DNA of 12,185 nt from Acidobacteriota bacterium. GTDB lineage: Bacteria > Acidobacteriota > JAAYUB01 > JAMOQF01. Each line of letters starts with the position of its first letter. Position 1 is the stretch's first letter. Below, in pieces: positions 6,831 through 12,185 of this stretch. Location of the stretch: assembly GCA_027040585.1 (NCBI GenBank), contig JALULU010000118.1, positions 1 through 12,185 on the forward strand, read 5' to 3'. Position numbers and translations under genes: made by a program. A model generated the notes under the pieces. The model was not told the DNA's origin and made no database searches. It was given only the letters and a program-made list of their open reading frames with translations.

Positions 6831-6882
6831 TTTAATTTTTGGTGCCAGGCACAAAATTTAATTTTTGGCGCAAGACACCAAA
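6831..6882. repeat. Two tandem 26-bp imperfect repeats with palindromic GGTGCCAGGCAC core
   Basis: Unit 1 (6831-6856) and unit 2 (6857-6882) both begin TTTAATTTTTGG and agree at 22 of 26 positions by my alignment. Unit 1 carries GGTGCCAGGCAC (6841-6852), a near-perfect palindrome. Unit 2 carries GGCGCAAGACACC (6867-6879), a decayed version. They lie between the divergent FTCD and binding-protein genes, the same type of place as the pair at 1966-2018. They are too few and too divergent for a CRISPR array. Confidence 0.8.
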
Positions 6883-6932
6883 TTAACTCAGCAAAAAAGC
6901 AAAGAGACACTAAATAAAGGGGCTCATTTTGC

Positions 6933-6961
6933 TTGTTAAACATTAAAATGTGTGTTATATA
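6933..6961 (+). promoter_or_regulatory. Predicted sigma-70 promoter of the binding protein-lepB unit
   Basis: TTGTTA (6933-6938), 17-bp spacer, TATATA (6956-6961); the expected start is near 6968, about 25 nt before ATG 6994. A 7-bp inverted repeat, AAGCAAA (6897-6903) and TTTGCTT (6928-6934), ends on the first bases of the -35 box. It could be an operator, though that is speculative. Confidence 0.6.
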
Positions 6962-6993
6962 GTAATTCTACAAAGTAAAAAATGGAGTTTACC

Positions 6994-8763
6994 ATGAGAA
7001 GAAATCTTTTTTTAATCCTTCTAATTTTTTCTATTTTAACTTTTTTGAGTTGTAATAAGGTTGAAAAAAAGGTCCAAAAATTTACAAAAACTGGCAAAAA
7101 AATAGAATACAAAATTTCTAACTGTGAAGTAGGTTATCCTTCAAGCGTTTTAAATTCTGCTGTTGAATATTTTCCAATAACTTTTAACCCACTTAAGGCA
7201 ATGGATCCTGTTTCTAAAAAGTTATCTTCTAAATTAACCTTTACCCTTCTTATGTATAATCCCATAACTAATTCTTATGAGAATGGCCTTATAACTGGTT
7301 ATACAGTGATGGAAAAAAATAAGGTTTTTGTATTGAATCTAAGAAAAAACATAAAATTTAGTAATGGTGACATCTTTACCTCAGATGATTTAATCGCTAC
7401 TGTGAATTTAATTTTGAGAAAAGATTACCATTCTCCAATAAGACCATATTTGATAATTAAAGGTTCTCCTCTCTTGTTTGAAAAGATAAATAAATTTGAT
7501 GTTAAAATAACCTCAAAATATCCAATATATAACATTAAACCAATTCTTTCTCTTATACCAATTTTGCCAGCTTCTATAATTAGAAAATATAGTGGAAACC
7601 TCGATAAACTCTATGCTGTTGATACACCACTTAATGATATGGTAAGCATTGGACCATATAAAGTTGCAGAAGTTTCAAAGTCTAAAAAACAGGTAATTCT
7701 TGAAAAGAATGATAATTTCTGGATTTTAGATAAGACAGGAGCAAATCTTCCCTATATTCAGAAGATAGTTTTTACTGTTGTTGGGCAGGTCCCAGATATG
7801 ACTTCTCTTTTTAAAAGAGGTGAAATAGATGTAGTTGAAAATTTATTACCTGATGATGCCAAGAGGCTAAAAGAGGTGAAGGGTATAAATATTTATGAAG
7901 AAAGAGATTCTGCAGGTGGATGGTTTTTGTGGTTTAACTGTAATAGAAACATTGATCCACAATCAAATGAAGCATATGTGCCATCATATAAACTTGCATG
8001 GTTTACTGATAAGAATTTAAGAAAAGGCATTGATTTTCTCATAAATAGAAAAGATATAAACAGTTCTATTTTTTCAAATGAGTGTAGTCTATATGAAAAT
8101 ATTATTTCTAAACTTGAAATGGATTTTTTTACAACTAAAATCTTTACAAATTTTAGTAAATCAGCAGGATTAAATTTTTTAACATCGCACAGTTATAAAA
8201 TTGATAGATCAAAGGGTACTCCAATTCTTTTTTCTTCAAATAAAAATCCTGTTTCCATCGATTTACTTGTGAGAGCTGGAAGTTTTTTTGATGAAACAAT
8301 TGGAAATCTATTTGAAGGTGACTTTTCTGATGAAGGAATAAAAACAGTTATGCTTCAAGTACCCTATGATCTCTTTTATTCAAAAATATTTAATACCTAT
8401 GATTATGATGCAGTGTTAACTTATCTTCCAGATGAGGCTGTTTCACCCTATTTTATGAAATCACTTCTCTACTCTTCAAGCCCATATCATCTTTGGGCGC
8501 CTGAAGAAAAGACAGTTGTTTCACAATCTGAGAAGAAAATTGATGAGTTGTGTGATTTACTTTATACGACACCTGACTACGACAAGCAGGTTAAAGCATT
8601 TCAAGAGATTTCTAAAATAATGAATGAAGAAAAATTTTTAATTCCTGTAATAAGGGGAACATATTTTTATGGTGCCAATGGAAAAATTAAAAATATTAAA
8701 GTAAATTTCAGGACACCGGACATCTTCTGGAATTGTTATGAATTTTATATTGTGGGAGAATAG
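6994..8763 (+). CDS. Family 5 ABC-type solute-binding lipoprotein (oligopeptide/dipeptide type)
   Basis: A 589-residue extracytoplasmic lipoprotein. Residues 1-19 are a basic start plus hydrophobic segment, and ILTFLSC gives a lipobox with acylated Cys20. Mature-region features fit SBP_bac_5 proteins: VFVLNLRKNIKFSNGDIFTSDDLIATVNLI near residues 105-135, then SIGPYKVAEV and VILEKNDNFW, DVVENLLPDD, LRKGIDFLINRKDI, and a C-terminal QVKAFQEISKIMNEEKFLIPV. The family delivers peptides, sugars or other solutes to DppBCDF/Opp-like permeases, but no permease or ATPase gene follows. ATG 6994 is preferred over ATG 6982 because GGAG (6984-6987) sits 6 nt before it, whereas 6982 has no Shine-Dalgarno. 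The gene is 9 bp upstream of lepB. Substrate is unknown; the weakly conserved middle suggests a divergent subfamily. Confidence 0.87.
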   Translation: MRRNLFLILLIFSILTFLSCNKVEKKVQKFTKTGKKIEYKISNCEVGYPSSVLNSAVEYFPITFNPLKAMDPVSKKLSSKLTFTLLMYNPITNSYENGLITGYTVMEKNKVFVLNLRKNIKFSNGDIFTSDDLIATVNLILRKDYHSPIRPYLIIKGSPLLFEKINKFDVKITSKYPIYNIKPILSLIPILPASIIRKYSGNLDKLYAVDTPLNDMVSIGPYKVAEVSKSKKQVILEKNDNFWILDKTGANLPYIQKIVFTVVGQVPDMTSLFKRGEIDVVENLLPDDAKRLKEVKGINIYEERDSAGGWFLWFNCNRNIDPQSNEAYVPSYKLAWFTDKNLRKGIDFLINRKDINSSIFSNECSLYENIISKLEMDFFTTKIFTNFSKSAGLNFLTSHSYKIDRSKGTPILFSSNKNPVSIDLLVRAGSFFDETIGNLFEGDFSDEGIKTVMLQVPYDLFYSKIFNTYDYDAVLTYLPDEAVSPYFMKSLLYSSSPYHLWAPEEKTVVSQSEKKIDELCDLLYTTPDYDKQVKAFQEISKIMNEEKFLIPVIRGTYFYGANGKIKNIKVNFRTPDIFWNCYEFYIVGE

Positions 8764-8772
8764 ATTGGGTTT

Positions 8773-9285
8773 ATGAAATACTTTGAGTTTTTAAGGGGGA
8801 AGTTTTTTTTAATATTTGTTTTGATTTTATTGCTTCCTCTTTTTTATATATTTCAACCGGTAAAAGTTGAAGGAATGAGTATGGAACCACAAATAGATGA
8901 AGGGGAAAATATTCTGGTTGGTAAATCTTTTTTAGTAACTGATAATTTAAAACGTGGAGACGTGATTATATTTTATTTTCCTCTAAATCCTAAAAAAATA
9001 TTTATAAAGAGAATAATAGGAATTCCCGGTGATGTTGTTGAAATAAAGAAAGGTAAAGTGTTTGTAAATGGTAAAAAAATAGATGAACCCTATTTGAGAG
9101 GTAGTTTTGAAGATTTCTCATCTTTTCCGCCAGTTAAAGTTATGCCAGGCACCTATTTTGTTTTAGGAGATAATAGGGCTATTAGCAATGACAGTAGAAA
9201 TTGGGGATTATTGCCTAAAAAGTTTGTAATTGGAAAGGCACTTTTTTCCTATTGGCCACCTAAAAAAATAGGTGAGATAAAATGA
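8773..9285 (+). CDS. lepB: Type I signal peptidase
   Basis: A membrane protease that removes Sec and Tat signal peptides outside the membrane. At 170 residues it is of the short, single-span kind. Residues about 11-28 form the transmembrane helix. Box B is VEGMSMEP with nucleophile Ser36; box D is KRIIGIPGD with the general base Lys79 just before Arg80; box E is GDNRAISNDSRNWG (132-145). All catalytic elements of the Ser-Lys dyad are present. It follows the binding lipoprotein by 9 bp with no strong Shine-Dalgarno of its own (GATTGGG near the start), so it is probably cotranscribed and perhaps coupled. The lipoprotein itself would be processed by signal peptidase II, not this enzyme, so the pairing is not a direct substrate relation. 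The secreted protein at 2898-4658 is a plausible client. Confidence 0.96.
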   Translation: MKYFEFLRGKFFLIFVLILLLPLFYIFQPVKVEGMSMEPQIDEGENILVGKSFLVTDNLKRGDVIIFYFPLNPKKIFIKRIIGIPGDVVEIKKGKVFVNGKKIDEPYLRGSFEDFSSFPPVKVMPGTYFVLGDNRAISNDSRNWGLLPKKFVIGKALFSYWPPKKIGEIK

Positions 9286-9289
9286 TATT

Positions 9290-9313
9290 GGAGGGGAAAC
9301 TCCCCCCTCCTTT
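9290..9313. terminator. GC-rich terminator hairpin between convergent lepB and eno
   Basis: GGAGGGG (9290-9296) pairs with CCCCTCC (9304-9310) over a 7-nt loop. TTTCTACTTTT follows in the plus direction, a fair U-tract for lepB. It starts 5 bp after the lepB stop and ends 4 bp before the eno stop, so it can also serve eno from the other strand. It resembles the hairpin at the other convergent junction (2868-2887). Confidence 0.75.
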
Positions 9314-10603
9314 CTACTTTTGAAATCTTTCAAAAACTTTTCTTCCTAAATATTCGGCACTACTGCCTAATTCTTCCTCAATTCTTAAGAGTTGATTATA
9401 TTTACAGATTCTTTCAGATCTACTTGCAGAACCGGTTTTTATCATTCCACAATTAATTCCAACGGTAAAATCTGCTATAAAAGGATCTTCAGTTTCTCCA
9501 CTTCTATGAGAGACAACGCAGGAAAATCCATGTCTATATGCATAAGCCACTGTGTCCATTGTCTCTGTGACAGTTCCGATCTGATTTAATTTTATAAGTA
9601 TTGAATTTGCCACATCCATTTTAACACCCTTTTCAAGCCTCTTTTTGTTTGTAACAAATATATCATCTCCAACAATTTGAATTTTATCTCCCAGCCTTTT
9701 GTTCATCTCAGTCCAACCTTCCCAGTCTTCTTCAGCAAGTCCATCTTCAATTGAATAAATAGGGTATTTATCTATTAAATTTTCATAGTAATCTATCATT
9801 TCTGAAGATGTCCTCTCTGAGCCGTCAGACCACTTAAATACATATTTTCCTCTCTCGTAAAATTCGCTTGAAGCAGGATCAAGTGCAATACAAATTTCAT
9901 CACCTGGCTTGTATCCAGCTTTTGTTATTGCCTCTAAAATCAGTTCAATCGCTTCTTCGTTGGATTTTAAATTTGGAGCAAAACCACCCTCATCGCCCAC
10001 ATTAGTGTTATGTCCTCTTTCCTTTAAAACCTTTTTAAGTGTGTGAAAGGTTTCAACGCCCCATCTAATTCCATCAGTGAAACTCTTTGCACCAATTGGC
10101 ATTATCAAAAATTCCTGGATGTCTATACTGTTATCTGCGTGTTTTCCACCATTTAAGATGTTCATCATTGGAACAGGAATTATGTAGCCATTAATTCCAC
10201 CAATATATTTATAAAGTGGAAGTCCAAGATAATCAGCTGCTGCCCTGGCTACAGCCATAGAAACTGAGAGTATTGCATTTGCGCCAAGTTTACTTTTATT
10301 CGCTGTTCCGTCTAAGTCTATCATTAATTTGTCAACAAGTCTCTGATTTAAAGCATCCACGCCAATTAATTCGTGGGCTATTACTTCATTTACATTTTTT
10401 ACAGCTGTGTACTCACTTTTTCCATTGTAAATTTTTGGATTGTTATCCCTCAATTCAACTGCTTCAAATTCCCCAGTAGAAGCCCCTGATGGAACCATTG
10501 CCTTTCCAAAAGCCCCCGATTCAAGAATTACTTCCGTTTCAATCGTTGGGTTTCCCCTTGAATCAAGAACCTGCCTTGCTTTAATATTCGCTATAAAACT
10601 CAT
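9314..10603 (-). CDS. eno: Enolase (phosphopyruvate hydratase)
   Basis: Cytosolic glycolytic/gluconeogenic enzyme converting 2-phosphoglycerate to phosphoenolpyruvate and water, with Mg2+. Length 429 fits bacterial enolases (about 420-432). Motifs: SGASTGEFEAVELRD (39-53), NGGKHADNSIDIQEF (151-165), GDEGGFAP with catalytic Glu205, metal ligands Asp242 (ALDPA), Glu286 (SIEDG) and Asp313 (GDD), catalytic Lys338 (LIKLNQIG), signature SHRSGETED (365-373) and Lys389 (IKTGSASRSER). The protein is complete. ATG 10601-10603 follows GGAGG by 7 nt. It lies 59 bp downstream of pta on the same strand and has its own -10 box, so it may be read both with pta and alone. Confidence 0.98.
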   Translation of the reverse strand: MSFIANIKARQVLDSRGNPTIETEVILESGAFGKAMVPSGASTGEFEAVELRDNNPKIYNGKSEYTAVKNVNEVIAHELIGVDALNQRLVDKLMIDLDGTANKSKLGANAILSVSMAVARAAADYLGLPLYKYIGGINGYIIPVPMMNILNGGKHADNSIDIQEFLIMPIGAKSFTDGIRWGVETFHTLKKVLKERGHNTNVGDEGGFAPNLKSNEEAIELILEAITKAGYKPGDEICIALDPASSEFYERGKYVFKWSDGSERTSSEMIDYYENLIDKYPIYSIEDGLAEEDWEGWTEMNKRLGDKIQIVGDDIFVTNKKRLEKGVKMDVANSILIKLNQIGTVTETMDTVAYAYRHGFSCVVSHRSGETEDPFIADFTVGINCGMIKTGSASRSERICKYNQLLRIEEELGSSAEYLGRKVFERFQK

Positions 10604-10636
10604 TTTTTTACCTCCATAAATAAAATATAAACATAC

Positions 10637-10666
10637 ATTATATAATTTTTATCTTAAAAACTTTAA
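10637..10666 (-). promoter_or_regulatory. Candidate promoter of eno in the pta-eno gap
   Basis: On the minus strand a perfect TATAAT (plus-strand 10637-10642) is preceded at 18 bp by TTAAAG (10661-10666), which overlaps the pta stop. The -10 is good and the -35 is weak. No terminator hairpin separates pta from eno. Confidence 0.4.
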
Positions 10667-11670
10667 CTTTTTTTCCTGAAAATTGATTGAAGTGCCGTTA
10701 GTGCCACAACGTTTGCAATGTCTTCAGCTGAACATCCCCTTGATAGATCGTTTGAAGGTTTGTCAAGTCCCTGAAGTACCGGTCCAATTGCCTCTGCATC
10801 TGCAAGTCTTTGTGTGAGTTTATATCCAATATTTCCTGCGTTTAAATCTGGAAAAATTAAAACATTTGCCTTACCTGCAACGGGACTTCCGGGAGCTTTT
10901 TTGTCACCTATTTTAGGAATTATGGCAGCATCTAATTGCAATTCCCCATCAACCAAAATATCTGGTCTTTTGCTTTTAACATATTCTGTTGCTTCAACCA
11001 CTTTATCCACAAGGGGATCCTTTGCACTTCCCTTAGTGGAAAAGGAAAGCATAGCAACTTTGGGTTTTACATTTAAAAAGGCAACACAATTTTCTGCAGT
11101 TGCAATTGCTATATCTGCAAGCTGCTTTGAGTCAGGATTTGGTACAACTGCACAGTCTGCAAAAATTAATGTTCCATCAACTCCAAACTCCCTTTTTTGT
11201 GTAACCATCAAAAAAAAGGAAGATATTATGGAAATTCCCTCTTTTAATCCAAGGCAGAGTATTGCAGATTTTACTGTGTGCGCTGTGGTATTTGTTGCTC
11301 CTGCAACTGTTCCGTCAGCTAAATTATCCCTCACAAGTAAATTTGCAAAGTAAAGTGGATCTTCTACCTGTTTGTACGCTTCTTCTAAGGTTATCCCTTT
11401 TGCTTTTCTTCTTTCATAAAAAATCCTGGCACATCTATCCCTTAATTTTTCATCTCCTGTGTCAATTATTTCAATTCCACTTATATCAATGCCCTCTTTT
11501 TTTGCAACCTCCATTATTTTATCTGGCTTTCCAACGAGGCTTACCTTTGCATATCCTTCATCTTTAACCTTTTTAGCCGCAATAAGTGTTCTCACATCTT
11601 CACCTTCAGGTAGAAGTATGTGTTGTACGTTTTCTGAAGCTGTTTTTTTAAATTTTTCCATTATGTTCAT
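10663..11670 (-). CDS. pta: Phosphate acetyltransferase
   Basis: Interconverts acetyl-CoA plus phosphate and acetyl phosphate plus CoA in the cytosol, for acetate formation with ATP gain or acetate uptake. The 335 residues match the short, single-domain Pta class, without the long N-terminal regulatory part of the E. coli type. Motifs: ILLPEGEDVRTL (18-29), DGTVAGATNTTAHTVKSA (119-136), SFSTKGSAKDPLVDKVVEA (209-227), FPDLNAGNIGYKLTQRLA (273-290) and GPVLQGLDKPSNDLSRGCS (296-314), where Ser310 and Arg311 correspond to the active-site Ser/Arg of archaeal Pta. ATG 11668-11670 has AAGGAGG about 9 nt upstream; a second ATG three codons in is possible. The usual partner acetate kinase (ackA) is not here. 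Homologous phosphate butyryltransferases exist, but the sequence favours Pta. Confidence 0.95.
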   Translation of the reverse strand: MNIMEKFKKTASENVQHILLPEGEDVRTLIAAKKVKDEGYAKVSLVGKPDKIMEVAKKEGIDISGIEIIDTGDEKLRDRCARIFYERRKAKGITLEEAYKQVEDPLYFANLLVRDNLADGTVAGATNTTAHTVKSAILCLGLKEGISIISSFFLMVTQKREFGVDGTLIFADCAVVPNPDSKQLADIAIATAENCVAFLNVKPKVAMLSFSTKGSAKDPLVDKVVEATEYVKSKRPDILVDGELQLDAAIIPKIGDKKAPGSPVAGKANVLIFPDLNAGNIGYKLTQRLADAEAIGPVLQGLDKPSNDLSRGCSAEDIANVVALTALQSIFRKKS

Positions 11671-11700
11671 AATTTCTTTCCTCCTTAAAATTTAGAAGAT

Positions 11701-11728
11701 ATTTTATTACAGAATTTATAAACTTCAA
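11701..11728 (-). promoter_or_regulatory. Candidate promoter of pta
   Basis: On the minus strand TTGAAG (plus-strand 11723-11728), 16-bp spacer, TAAAAT (11701-11706), about 30 bp upstream of the start codon. It stands back to back with the putative promoter of the AlaX gene. Confidence 0.45.
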
Positions 11729-11736
11729 CATATATT

Positions 11737-11766
11737 TTGAAATTTTATTTGAACATCATATATGTT
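11737..11766 (+). promoter_or_regulatory. Candidate promoter of the AlaX-type gene
   Basis: TTGAAA (11737-11742), 18-bp spacer, TATGTT (11761-11766). A second option is TTGAAC (11749-11754), 16-bp spacer, TAAGAT (11771-11776), but that would leave almost no leader. The region is very AT-rich, so the choice is uncertain. Confidence 0.35.
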
Positions 11767-11789
11767 AAAATAAGATTGAGGGTGATTAT

Positions 11790-12185
11790 ATGTTTAGAGA
11801 AAGATTTTATTCTGAACCTTATTTAAAGGAATTGGATACTGAGTTAGTTGATTATTTTGAAGAGGATGGCAACTTCTTTTATGTCTTTAAGGATACCATA
11901 TTTTATCCAGAAGGTGGTGGACAGGAATGTGATATTGGATATATCAATAACGTAAGAGTTGAGGATGTATTTAAGGAGGGTGATTTTGTGTGGCACAAGT
12001 TAGGTAAAAAATTGGTTGTAGGTAAAGTACATATGGAAATAGATTGGAAAAGACGTTATTCCCTTATGAAAAACCACACTGCTCAGCATTTGCTCTCTGC
12101 AATTTTTGAGAGGGAGTATGGTTTAAAAACCCTTTCAAGCCACATTGGTGATAAATATTTTTCAATTGAGCTATCTACTAAAAAC
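11790..12185 (+). CDS. AlaX-type alanyl-tRNA editing protein, 3' part missing
   Basis: An open frame of 132 codons runs from ATG 11790 to the right edge without a stop. It starts directly with MFRERFYSEPYLKELDTELV and contains FYPEGGGQECDIGYI and NHTAQHLLSAIF. These match the editing (tRNA_SAD/DHHA-associated) part of alanyl-tRNA synthetase, in which the His-x-x-x-His of HTAQH helps bind zinc. There is no aminoacylation domain before it, so this is a free-standing AlaX protein that deacylates Ser- or Gly-tRNA(Ala) in trans, not AlaRS itself. GAGGGTGAT just upstream serves as ribosome binding site. The missing C-terminal part would hold the second zinc motif and decide between the short and long AlaX types. 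It is divergent from pta. Confidence 0.85.
   Translation, partial: MFRERFYSEPYLKELDTELVDYFEEDGNFFYVFKDTIFYPEGGGQECDIGYINNVRVEDVFKEGDFVWHKLGKKLVVGKVHMEIDWKRRYSLMKNHTAQHLLSAIFEREYGLKTLSSHIGDKYFSIELSTKN

Noticed and set aside
6831..6882. CRISPR-like repeat
   Set aside because: Only two adjacent imperfect units with no spacers between them and no cas gene in the window.
6897..6934. Intrinsic terminator formed by AAGCAAA and TTTGCTT
   Set aside because: The stem is 7 bp, AT-rich, with a 24-nt loop and no U-tract; at most it is a weak operator candidate.
9142..9152. Copy of the GCCAGGCACC repeat core inside lepB
   Set aside because: It encodes the conserved Met-Pro-Gly-Thr before the GDN motif, so coding constraint explains it. 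A similar CTGGCACC in FTCD near 6060 encodes Met-Val-Pro-Gly in the same way.
10814..11353. Plus-strand frame of 179 codons inside pta
   Set aside because: It is antisense to well-conserved Pta motifs and has no recognisable start signal.
11790..12185. Full alanyl-tRNA synthetase
   Set aside because: The protein begins at the editing domain; no aminoacylation domain is encoded upstream, where pta lies divergently.

Overview
The window is AT-rich (about one third G+C by eye) bacterial DNA with strong Shine-Dalgarno sites of the AGGAGG type, sigma-70-like promoters, tightly packed genes and encoded tRNA 3' CCA ends. The gene content is mostly housekeeping and central metabolism plus a few secreted or membrane proteins. 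It shows no integrase, transposase, CRISPR array or phage gene. The lineage cannot be assigned from sequence reading alone; a lipoprotein, a short single-span signal peptidase and a fused histidine-degradation enzyme fit several low-GC anaerobic or thermophilic phyla.

Layout, left to right. (1) 1-1886, minus strand: metK (S-adenosylmethionine synthetase) followed by an overlapping membrane-anchored CHASE-domain sensor that runs off the left edge. (2) 1887-2868: a short divergent promoter region with two palindromic GGTGCCAGGCAC-type repeats, then a YafJ-like class II glutamine amidotransferase on the plus strand. (3) 2868-4658: a GC-rich hairpin at a convergent junction, then a secreted three-domain protein (GATase-like/DUF4350-like, PPC, F5/8 type C) joined by Asn/Asp-rich linkers, minus strand. 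(4) 4744-5047: a three-tRNA operon, transcribed Pro(UGG)-Arg(UCU)-His(GUG), behind a near-consensus promoter. (5) 5070-6752: a fused glutamate formiminotransferase/formimidoyl-THF cyclodeaminase, minus strand. (6) 6753-6993: a divergent intergenic region carrying a second pair of the palindromic repeats and a promoter. (7) 6994-9285: a family 5 solute-binding lipoprotein followed closely by type I signal peptidase, plus strand. (8) 9290-10603: a second GC-rich hairpin at a convergent junction and enolase, minus strand. (9) 10663-11670: phosphate acetyltransferase, upstream of and codirectional with enolase. (10) 11790-right edge: the start of an AlaX-type alanyl-tRNA editing protein, plus strand, back-to-back with pta.

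Functional reading. MetK, enolase, Pta and FTCD point to methyl-donor supply, glycolysis, acetyl-CoA/acetyl-phosphate interconversion and one-carbon recovery from histidine. The binding protein and secreted protein point to peptide or polymer use outside the cell. I see no convincing new multi-gene system. The observations most worth checking are the paired palindromic repeats at two divergent intergenic regions, the modular secreted protein, the solitary binding protein paired with lepB, the CHASE sensor coupled to metK, and the matching G/C hairpins at both convergent junctions. Two edge genes (CHASE sensor, AlaX) lack a stop inside the window and are easy to miss.
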